NCBI GenBank assembly: GCA_941918925.1
Contig: OW799233.1
Location: 58,185,841-58,249,840 of the forward strand
Source: Phyto melanocephala
Taxonomy: Eukaryota > Arthropoda > Insecta > Diptera > Rhinophoridae
Length of the DNA stretch: 64,000 bases
Direction: 5' to 3'
Positions 1 to 9,260 of the stretch are shown here, in pieces. The position numbers and the translations under genes were made by a program. The notes beneath the pieces are model-generated. The model was not told where the DNA came from. It ran no database searches and saw only the letters and a list, made by a program, of their open reading frames with translations. The stretch's first letter is position 1. Each line of letters starts with the position of its first letter.

Positions 1-793
1 TTGTGTGGTTTTGTAAGCACAATCAAATACAAAGATGTAAGCATTACTTTATTTCTTAATTCTAAGAATTTTTTAATCGGTTACTTCACTTCTTAGGAGG
101 GCTCCCATACAAATATTGCGTTTTATGAAATTCTTAAATTAACTAAAATTTGTCGACTTTTGTGAATAGAATCAAAAGTTGCTAACAGATTTTAAAGATT
201 TATAGCTTGTTTTGTTATCAGCTTTGTTTTTTATATGTCTGCAAAAAATTAGAAGCCTAGCTGGATTTTTCAATTGTTTATGAATTTTGAAAAAACAAAA
301 ATTTCGAAATTTAAAAAAAAAAAAATTAATTTTTTTTTCAAAAAAAAAAATTATGTTCCTAAAAAGACGGCGGATATTTTTCTTAAAGGAAATTTTATTG
401 CAGAGTTTCGGTTTTTTAAGTTTTTTTCAATAAGCTAAAGCGTTCTTGAGTTACGCGAAGAAATGTTGTGCAACCTCCTCCATTTTCGAAATAACGGTAT
501 ATCTCAAAAACCATAGTCAATCTTAAAAAACCGCAGGCACCACTGAATTCAGCGTACCCGAATTATGTTAAAACGCCAGGTGCCCAGCTTGTCACGAAAA
601 AAAGTGTAAATTTCTTGCACAGTGTTATTAAAAGATTGATATAATTGGCTAAAAGTTTTACGACAATATAAAAAATTATTTCATGTATACATGGCATAAC
701 GATATAGTTGTGTCTCAGATTAGCACTATCTATTAATTACATTGCAATATAGTAATATAATATTTAAACATTTATTTTGGATATTAAGATAAG
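1..793. other. Unassigned AT-rich sequence
   Basis: No reading frame, splice-bounded exon or repeat signature that I recognise. The stretch holds A/T homopolymer tracts near 300-350 and is otherwise ordinary AT-rich fly intergenic or decayed-repeat sequence. Confidence 0.5.
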
Positions 794-801
794 GTAAGTA
801 C

Positions 802-1970
802 TAGGGTGATCGACTCGGTTTTAAAACCGGTGGAAAACCCGGTTTTTTCCTCTTTAAGCTGGCAGTTTTTTCTAGATGTTGATTTTTCGAATGTCAAATA
901 CACCGGTTTTTTACTCACAGAAGCCGGTTTTTTCATTTTTAGTACAATACTATATTTATTTCTCAAAAAATTTCAAGAATCAGAAAATTTATTAAATAAT
1001 CTTCCATAATATTGCAAGAAATTTATTTGTTGTTTCAAAAACAAATGTAAAATAAGAAAAATAATTAGGCTTAAAGATTATTTGTTTTAAATAGAGAGCA
1101 GGTATGTTATACGTTGTTGCGCTTATAACATGCTGTGATAATCAGCTGTTCAGTTAAGTTTTTTGACCAAATTATTGTACTTTGCAATACTTTTTGATCT
1201 CATTTTCGAATTTCATAATATTTTGCTTCTACGAAATCTTACGACTTGTATTAAAGACTTCCCATAGCTTTACTAATATCTCTGATAACACATGACTTGT
1301 ATACTAAAATAGTTCGGCACACAAAGGGTCATTATTACAACTTGCCTATAAAGTTGACTACCGTGAGCAGTGAAGTGACTTTTTAATATTTTTCATGATT
1401 AAAACCTCCTTGTAACAAAAATTTCTTCTTTTTTTTATATGGCAGTACCAGAGCAAACACCGATTACTTTTAACAAATTAATTTAGTTTTTATAAAACGT
1501 AGTGGCAACAATGTTAATTTATACATTTTATTTACAAAACGAAATAATATTTTTGATGATAAAAGTTCGAAGTAGAAAAAAAAAATATAAATCACAATTT
1601 AGTTGCCATATTTTGTTTCATGGAAAGAAACAGTTCCATTTTTAAATTTATTAACCTAACCTTAAAAGTTCAAGATAATTGAAGCATAAACTTATCTTTT
1701 CGATTTTAATAACGGCATTTTATAATAATGCCATTGAATGTGTGTTAAATTAAAATGCAATTAAACCATAGAACAAACTAGTTTATACCTATATATGTAT
1801 GTAGATATGTATCTCTGTCATGGGTATAAGAAAAAATTATATTTTATGTATTCGACCGGTTAACCTGTTTTATCTAAATTTTTAAAAGAGTAACCGGTTT
1901 TTTTTTAATTTTAAATTTCAAACTATTTGAAAACCGGTTTCTTAAAAGTGTCGAATAATCGATCACCCTA
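802..1970. mobile_element. Non-autonomous hAT-superfamily element (MITE-like, 1169 bp)
   Basis: The ends are perfect 12-bp inverted repeats, TAGGGTGATCGA at 802-813 and its reverse complement at 1959-1970. An exact 8-bp direct repeat GTAAGTAC flanks them at 794-801 and 1971-1978. Eight-bp duplications are diagnostic of hAT transposition, and this one fits the nTnnnnAn target preference known for hobo/Hermes-type elements. Several AACCGG/CCGGTT motifs lie just inside both ends, resembling the subterminal repeats bound by hAT transposases. There is no transposase reading frame, so the element would need a source of transposase in trans. Confidence 0.85.
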
Positions 1971-2069
1971 GTAAGTACGTACATATGTTTTATGAATTTT
2001 GGAATAAAGAATTTTAAAACTCGAATTCACATACTGATTGTTTTTCATACTTCAGGCAAACATAAGCTG

Positions 2070-2071
<2 letters not shown>

Positions 2072-2114
<43 letters not shown>
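2072..2114. repeat. (TA)n microsatellite
   Basis: About 43 bp of uninterrupted alternating TA upstream of the Harbinger-related direct repeat. Simple sequence only. Confidence 0.9.
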
Positions 2115-2116
<2 letters not shown>

Positions 2117-2196
2117 TTTCAAATATTGATAACATTAACTACATCAAGTTGCCTTTTACCAAAGTATTATAATCTGTGTGTGTTGTATATGGGACA

Positions 2197-2592
2197 TGCA
2201 CCAATAACATGGTAAACGATTTCAGGTGCATCTAAGTTACATAATGTTGTGCATATTCCCACAGTATTGCTTCGAAATACTCTAGTGTTTATGTCAAATA
2301 GACCACCTCTGGCTTTAATTATAAGGCACGTTATACGAGAGTTGACATTTTTTTGCTAGAACTGGGGGGCTACCGCGTATTTCGATTCGAAAAGCAATAT
2401 TTTTCGAAAGCAATTTCCGAATCGAAAGTTAAATCGTACCGCGTAACTCATTCGTAACGAGCACAGTGTTGTATTTATAAGCAAATAGGAAAAAAATAAT
2501 GCAAACTTGGTAGCACTGCAACATAAAAGTCAAAATAGACGAAAATATCCCAAAAAAGGCGTTAGTTCGTGTTTAAAAAAATATTATTTGTA
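2197..2592 (+). repeat. 396-bp direct repeat, copy 1 (Harbinger 5' flank)
   Basis: This stretch recurs in the same orientation at 6965-7360 with only a few mismatches (for example GGGGGGCT versus GGGAGGCT). Copy 1 runs directly into the first exon of the HARBI1-like transposase, so it is probably that transposon's 5' leader or promoter region. Copy 2 lacks the coding exon. An imperfect hairpin with TTCGATTCG and CGAATCGAA arms and a repeated TACCGCGTA motif lies near 2370-2455. Exact transposon termini were not determined. Confidence 0.75.
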
Positions 2593-2604
2593 TTTTTTGT
2601 TGTA

Positions 2605-3883
2605 ATGGATTGTGTTTATTTATGGTTTGAAGATGATGAATCCGTTCCAGAAAGAGTCCGCAGAAAAATAGTAAGGGACTCATCAAGTATTATGGATCTT
2701 AATGATAAAAAGTAAGTAAACAAAAATATTTGATAAATAAATTATATTAACAAAATCCATTGTTAAGTTTTGTGAAAAACTACCGACTTAGTACACATGC
2801 GTTTACATATGTTCTTACTAGTATAGAAGGTGAATTGAAAGCTGCACAAAGATCTACTGCCATTGCACCTATATTAAAACTAGCAGCTACCCTAAAATTT
2901 TTGGCACAAGGTGGGTACCAACATCAAATTGGACAAGATCGTCACTTGGGAATTTCTCAACAGTCAATGTACAGTTGCATATCCGAAGTATGCGGAGCCA
3001 TTGAAAAACTTCTTTGTCCCAAGCATATTGTGCCGAAATCAACAGAAGAAAGGGAGAAAGAAGCCAGAAGATATTTTTATAATATAAGTGGAGTCCCTGG
3101 TGTAATTGGGGCAGTGGATGGCACTCACATCCAAATAATTAGGCCAAATGCAAATGAACATTTGTTTTTTAATCGAAAATTGAAGCACAGCATCAATGCT
3201 ATGGTAGTAAGCTTTAGGAAACATAATATCGTAACGCACAATCTTGTGCAAACGGTCTTGCATCAGTGCATTAGCAAAATAGTAGAGTATATTTTTACTT
3301 TACACTAACAAAGTATACACAAATAGAACATATTTGCAATGCAAATACACACGATTGTGAATTACGCTACTATTTATACACATATTTCACGTTTCAAACA
3401 ATTTACGATTATTAAAGATATGTGATCACGAAATGTTCATAAAGGCTGTGAATGGACGCTTTGGTGGTGCTTGCCATGACTCACATGTATGGAATTTGTC
3501 GAGCGAAAGGAAGTACTATAAAGAAATTTTTGACAATGGAAATAGATCAACCAGAATACTAGGTAATATACATACATGTTATTTACGAAATTAGTTATGA
3601 AATATTAATTTTTTTCATGATTGGCTTAGGTGATTCTGGTTATCCTTTTGAACCTTGGCTTCTTACTCCATACAAAAATGCTCCTGAAAATACTGCAGAG
3701 TCATATTTTAATGAATTACATTTAAAGGCACGGTCCATCATAGAAAGAACTTTTGGTCTTCTAAAAGCAAGATTTCGTTGCCTTCTAGCTGCCAGAGAAT
3801 TGCATTATACTCCAGAAAAAGCAGCTCAAATTCTAAACGTTTGCTATGCGTTACACAACATTTGTTTGGAGTATAAAGCTTAA
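2605..3883 (+). CDS. HARBI1-like (PIF/Harbinger) transposase, four exons
   Basis: The exons 2605-2711, 2768-3206, 3418-3562 and 3630-3883 join in frame at GT-AG sites to encode about 314 residues, slightly short of the usual ~350 for the family. The N-terminal motif FVKNYRLS is typical of HARBI1 proteins. The DDE nuclease triad of the DDE_Tnp_4 fold is visible: D153 in GAVDGTHI, D232 in GDSGYP and E269 in IIERTFGLLK. The conserved HDSHVW lies between them. No internal stop or frameshift was seen, so the coding capacity looks intact. The stop codon falls exactly at the start of an AGCTTA-type inverted-repeat sequence, so the natural C-terminus may have been replaced. Its Myb-like partner protein was not found next to it. 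Confidence 0.88.
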
Positions 3884-4018
3884 TCTAGACGGTATGATGA
3901 ATCAGCATATGTGTGGTAATATTTATTTGCTTTAAAATAACAGAAAATGTCTCTGTTAGCATATTGAATATGAAAGTCGTTTACACGATTTGCTGAAAGT
4001 TCCAAATTTTTTGAATTT
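3876..4018 (+). repeat. Inverted-repeat sequence with AGCTTARTCTAGACG end
   Basis: This 143-bp stretch begins within the last codons of the transposase. It is a near-identical reverse complement of 5712-5863, the spacer of the foldback at 5310-6273. It shares its leading motif with the larger inverted-repeat arms at 4025 and 7660, so a common terminal sequence is used several times in this locus. Confidence 0.75.
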
Positions 4019-4024
4019 ATCTTA

Positions 4025-4322
4025 AGCTTAGTCTAGACGATATGTTGAATCAGCAAATTTGTGCTTAAAAATTTGTTACAAGTGCCATCATATCATGTAA
4101 ACGCAAAATTTTTTCATCATACGTATGATTAACATCATTTGCTAACACTTTTTAACAAGGCCATCAAATGTATGTCGACGATTTCAACATATCGTGTAAA
4201 CAGCATATTTTTAATGCTGGACAAATTTCCTACGTATGAAGACAGATTTGTTGTTTGTTGAAAAGCGTATTTCAGCTTTTCATCATATGGCAAATGTAGT
4301 ATCATATAGAATTGTTGCAGTG
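4025..4322 (+). repeat. Left arm of 300-bp long inverted repeat
   Basis: The reverse complement lies at 7361-7660. The outer ends carry AGCTTAGTCTAGACGATATG, the inner ends CACTGCAACAATTC. Between the arms lie about 3 kb containing a further foldback and the second Harbinger-type direct repeat. The arms could be long terminal inverted repeats of one element or two facing copies of a short element. The sequence does not decide. Confidence 0.8.
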
Positions 4323-5309
4323 TTGCCTAATTTGTTATATTCTTTGCTAGAATTTGTAAGTAATATGTACATTAGTTATTTAGGCAAATTGGTTGATGTG
4401 AATTTTTGATCACTCTTTGATCGGTGATAAAGTATTGGATGTAAATATCATTTATTAAACACCTAGGCTTTCAGTTAATTAAATACGATAAGTTAGTTTC
4501 CTTTATCATATATTCTTACCACAACGAGTTACACTAAAATTTTACCAACAGCAACCCCTTTTTTTGTTTGTTATTATCTTTTATATTATTACTAGTTTTG
4601 GCCTGCTCTAGCCATCAGCAAGATAGCGAAAGCAATAGATGACTGTTTCACAATTATTGTTTAGATTAGTGTCAACTTTAAAATTTCGAAAAGCATCAAA
4701 ACATTTAAATATGCGTTACTTGCAAAATTTTTAACATTTTATTTTATTTATTTCATAAAATTCTAAATTTCCGTATAAAAATATAATAAGTAAATATAAT
4801 AAGGAACATTAAGCCAAAACAAATTCTATATCACCCTTTAAATTATAATGCTATCAATATGAACATTACTTTATGATTACTTATGAGAATACTAACTACA
4901 TAATGGTGTCAATTGTTATTTTGTAATATTGTAAATTAAAAAGTTTTTGCATATTCATATATTTTTTAGTTTCATTTCTCTTATAAACCATATAAGATAT
5001 CAAGAAATAAGTATGGAAATTAAATAATAATAAATATAATCAATGTATCTAACTATTGTTTATTATGGTTTTTGGTTTAAAACAATAATAAGCTAACAAT
5101 CTGCAATAACATAAACATTGTTTACTATCAATCCTTATTTTTTTCGTAATATCTACTTGCGATATTTTTTTTTTTTTAAATTTAGTATTTAGAAAAAACA
5201 AAACACCTGAATTTTAAAATTTTTTTTGCGATAAAAAAGCACTAAAAACATTGATAAAACTAAAAAGTTGACAGCGCTGTTTCTTATAACTATTTGTTTA
5301 TTTTTGGTT
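4323..5309. other. AT-rich interior between inverted-repeat arms
   Basis: No coding frame or recognisable domain. It contains A/T runs (notably near 5165-5185) and no repeat that I could match elsewhere in the window. Confidence 0.5.
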
Positions 5310-6273
5310 TGGTCAGTACTCAACAGAATGTTGGTTGAACAACAAAGCATGATGTTATGTTCCGTGTTCTTGTATTTTGTAATTCCTAATTTTTAATTGT
5401 TAAACTTCTTGTTCTAAATTAATATTTTTAAATTTTACTCAGGTTTGAGTTTAATTAGAATTTTTTTCTTTATATAAAATTCAATTGTAATAATAAAAGA
5501 TAAACTTTTTCAGATTATTCTTTTTATTATCACATACATACATATACATAAATATAATTGCCGCAAAAAACTGTATTGTCAAATTTATTTGGCATATACA
5601 AATATATAAACAAATGTTAATACGAATTAACATACATAATTAAACGAAATTCAACATATCGTGTATACACAAAAATTGTATGATAACTCATTTGTTGAAA
5701 TATCATTTGTTGGCGTATGATGAATTCAAAAAATTTGGTACTTTCAGCAAATCGTGTAAACGACCATCATATTCAATATGCTAACAGAGACATTTGCTGT
5801 TATTTTAAAGCAAATAAATATTACCACACATTTGCTGATTCATCATACCGTCTAGACTAAGCTTTACGCCCACAAATGATATTTCAACATATGAGTTATC
5901 ATACAATTTTTGTGTATACACGATATGTTGAATTTCGTTTAATTATGTATGGTAATTCGTATTAACATTTGTTTATATATTTGTATATGCCAAATAAATT
6001 TGACAATGCAGTTTTTTGCGGCAATTATATTTATGTATATGTATGTATGTGATAATAAAAAGAATAATCTGAAAAAGTTTATCTTTTATTATTACAATTG
6101 AATTTTATATAAAGAAAAAAATTCTAATTAAACTCAAACCTGAGTAAAATTAACAAATACTTATTTAGAACAAGAAGTTTAACAATTAAAAATTAGGAAT
6201 TACAAAATACAAGAACACGGAACATAACATAATGCTTTGTTGTTCAACCAACATTCTGTTGAGTACTGACCAA
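5310..6273. repeat. Foldback palindrome: 406-bp arms around a 152-bp spacer
   Basis: The left arm 5310-5715 and right arm 5868-6273 are reverse complements with scattered mismatches. The outer ends read TGGTCAGTACTCAACAG and its complement. The spacer 5716-5867 largely corresponds to the reverse complement of 3876-4018. The arms contain no coding sequence. As RNA or single-stranded DNA this would form a very long hairpin. Confidence 0.88.
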
Positions 6274-6643
6274 CATAGCTGCCAGATAAAATAGGGGCAA
6301 AATCGTCTAATTTGGGGAAAAAAATCGTCAAAATCGTCAAATAGTTTACTCAAATCGTCATAAAAACGTCAAAATAAAAAAACGCATTTTTCAAAACAAA
6401 ACATTTTTTATTTAATGCATAACATAACAAACTTTTTAAATCCAGAGAGATCAATGGTTTTATTAGACCCTTTTAAGTTAAGAACATGACAACAAATATA
6501 ATACAATTTAGAATTAATTTCGAAAAATAAATATTAAATAATTATAATCATTTCTTTCTAAAACTTCTACCGATTAAGGTAGATTTAGGCAAGCGTTAGA
6601 CGAGCACAACGCCAAAATAAACTACATCGTTTCGCTTTTTAGC

Positions 6644-6821
6644 CTATAAATTTATTTCTGGATCTGCAAACCAGTCTTCCTTAATTTTCTTCTTCTTGTT
6701 GGTTACCTGTGAAAAACAGCATTAAAATTTCATTTTAGCTACTACAAAGTTTTGTATAAAAAATGGATGAAATTTCTACTTACAGAGGAAGAGCTTCTAG
6801 AATTTTCATCATCTTGGTTTT
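6644..6821 (-). pseudogene. Possible two-exon C-terminus of an unidentified (transposon?) gene
   Basis: Two exon-like pieces, 6784-6821 and 6644-6706, are flanked by a plausible acceptor (TTTTCAATAG), donor (GTAAGTAG) and acceptor (TTTTTCACAG). They join in frame to a short acidic, serine-rich and then lysine-rich tail ending KEDWFADPEINL and a stop. The upstream part of the gene was not recognised. It could be the end of a transposase or of a host gene. The splice geometry is the only evidence. Confidence 0.3.
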
Positions 6822-6964
6822 CTATTGAAAATATAATTTTTGATTTTTAAGGTTTTAATGTATAATTAAAAAGAACTTATCATTTTTTTTAAGTATTTAA
6901 GCATATTAATTTGTCACTTAAATAATTTAAATAAATTTACTTAAAAAACTAAAATTGTTTAAAT

Positions 6965-7360
6965 TGCACCAATAACATGGTAAACGATTTCAGGTGCATC
7001 TAAGTTACATAATGTTGTGCATATTCCCACAGTATTGCTTCGAAATACTCTAGTGTTTATGTCAAATAGACCACCTCTGGCTTTAATTATAAGGCACGTT
7101 ATACGAGAGTTGACATTTTTTTGCTAGAACTGGGAGGCTACCGCGTATTTCGATTCGAAAAGCAATATTTTTCGAAAGCAATTTCCGAATCGAAAGTTAA
7201 ATCGTACCGCGTAACTCGTTCGTAACGAGCACAGTGTTGTATTTATAAGCAAATAGGAAAAAAATAATGCAAACTTGGTAGCACTGCAACATAAAAGTCA
7301 AAATAGACGAAAATATCCCAAAAAAGGCGTTAGTTCGTGTTTAAAAAAATATTATTTGTA
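6965..7360 (+). repeat. 396-bp direct repeat, copy 2
   Basis: Near-identical to 2197-2592 but cut off where copy 1 enters transposase exon 1. It joins instead the 300-bp inverted-repeat arm at 7361. This is consistent with that arm element inserting into, or recombining with, a second Harbinger copy. Confidence 0.8.
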
Positions 7361-7660
7361 CACTGCAACAATTCTATATGATACTACATTTGCTATATGA
7401 TGAAAAGCTGAAATACGCTTTTCAACAAACAACAAATCTGTCTTCATAAGTAGGAAATTTGTCCAGCATTAAAAATATGCTGTTTACACGATATGTTGAA
7501 ATCGTCGACAAACATTTGATGGCCTTGTTAAAAAAGTGTTAGCAAATGATGTTAATCATACGTATGATGAAAAAATTTTGCGTTTACACGATATGATGGC
7601 ACTTGTAACAAATTTTTAAGCACAAATTTGCTGATTCAACATATCGTCTAGACTAAGCTT
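7361..7660 (-). repeat. Right arm of 300-bp long inverted repeat
   Basis: Reverse complement of 4025-4322 with a few single-base differences. It ends in CTAGACTAAGCT immediately before the Penelope-like fragment. Confidence 0.8.
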
Positions 7661-7663
7661 CAT

Positions 7664-8215
7664 ATATCCCAGGGTTTTCTGAACGAATTACCCATTCGAA
7701 CATTTTTGATAAAAAGAAAGTAAATATTGCATTTAAGACAGAAACAACGTTAAATAAACTTTTTTCAAATACAAAGACGAAAATTGACAAATTGGACAAA
7801 TCAAATATAATTTACAAAATATCGTGCAACGGAAACGGCTTGGACGTATGTAATAAAACATATGTCAGAACGACGAAATCAAAACTGAGAACGAGATTAG
7901 CAGCACATAAATCGGACCATAAAACACGAAAAGGAACAACAGAAGCTAAATTTAAACATAAGAAAATTTAGTAAGCTTTACATTCTATCTGTGGACAGAC
8001 GACAGCTTTACTAAAATGTAAGACGATATTATGAAATTAGTAGACATAAGTAATTTTAATAATACAATGTTAATGTACATATATTTTTATATATATACAT
8101 ATTGAAAATATTTGGTAAAATAACTTTAGTTTTTGTATATTATTTTTGTGCATTTTAGCTTGTTCCTGAAGAAGAGCACCGAAGGAGCTCGAAATATTGA
8201 ACAAAATTAATAAAA
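7664..8215 (+). pseudogene. Penelope-like element, 5'-truncated GIY-YIG end
   Basis: A decayed frame near 7700-7970 contains SNIIYKISCNGN, then KTYVRTTKSKLRTRLAAHKS. This is the layout of the GIY-YIG endonuclease that follows the reverse transcriptase in Penelope-like elements. The usual glycine of the YVG motif is arginine here. The 3' flank around 8160 carries the CCTGAAGAAGAGCACCGAAG tail seen at ends of such elements. The reverse transcriptase is missing and the frame stops early. Confidence 0.65.
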
Positions 8216-8292
8216 ATATAAGGAAAAATTTTTTTACAAATAATATTTAATAAAAAAATAAAAGATTTTTATTTAAATATTAGATTTATTTA

Positions 8293-8910
8293 TGACAAGA
8301 AAATAATTCTTTAAATGTAGAAAATATTTTTATTGGTCGTAAAGCTGAACTATTTATGCAAGAAAATAAATTATCGAACTTAAAAAAGTACGAAAAAAAA
8401 AATATACAAGCTTTTTATATTAAACTTTTGAAAGAAATTCAAAAACGTTTTGATTTTTCAAGAAAAGATTTAAGACATCTCGAAATAATAACACCAACAA
8501 AAGTTTTAAGTAATTCCGAAATTACATTAGAACCTTTATTGTCATCTTTCCAAAATTTAACAGACGGTAATGAAGAAAAAATTATACACCAATGGAAATT
8601 ACTAAGACTTTCCAACCTGAATTTAGATAACGACATGGATATAATTGAATTTTGGGACAAAGTCTCTAAACTTAAAAATGGAATGAATGAAAAGTGTTTC
8701 GAAGAACTGACGTATTTTGTTTAAAACTTAATGTCATTGCCACATAGTTCAGCTGCTGCCGAAAGAATATTTTCACAACTTAGTTTGATAAAAACCAAAT
8801 ATCGGAATAAGCTAGAATTTAAAACAATTAACAATATAATGCAATCAAAAGAATTGTGCAAAAACAAATATGATTCGCATTACGTATGGTCTGCAAAAGA
8901 TATGTTTTAA
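8293..8910 (+). pseudogene. hAT transposase C-terminal fragment with dimerisation domain
   Basis: An open frame from about 8293 is interrupted by one in-frame stop at 8722-8724 and continues to 8910. The second part contains SLPHSSAAAERIFSQLSLIK, the hallmark of the hAT C-terminal dimerisation domain. The N-terminal BED finger and the catalytic core are absent. It is a dead fragment. The flanking AT-rich tail (8911-9260) holds a duplicated AAGTACAAATATTTTTATA motif at about 9070 and 9249. Confidence 0.75.
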
Positions 8911-9260
8911 AAATAATATAAAAATTTGTTTCCCAATACAGTAGTGAATTTTAAAGTTGTTGAGCTTTTTAATGAAATTAAATATTTTCTTTAATCATTA
9001 ATAAAAATTTACCTAATATGTAAAAGAGTTTTTTTTTATAACTAATAATTAGTTATTATATGACTGTGAAGTACAAATATTTTTATATTGTATTAAAATT
9101 TAAAATAAATAAAAAATTGTATTTTAAATAAAAGCTTTTTATTTATTTATCGTTATTTGTAATAAAATTATCTTTACGTTTTTTTATATTACTTGATACG
9201 TAAGACTTGAATTTTTGGTTTATTTTTAGTTCATAATCCATTCGTTAAGTACAAATATTT
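8911..9260. other. AT-rich hAT 3' flank
   Basis: No reading frame. A short direct repeat (AAGTACAAATATTTTTATA, near 9070 and 9249) suggests duplicated non-coding 3' sequence of the preceding hAT relic. Confidence 0.4.

Noticed and set aside
784..1009. Short frames on both strands of the hAT MITE
   Set aside because: They arise from the AACCGG/CCGGTT-rich terminal sequence and show no protein features.
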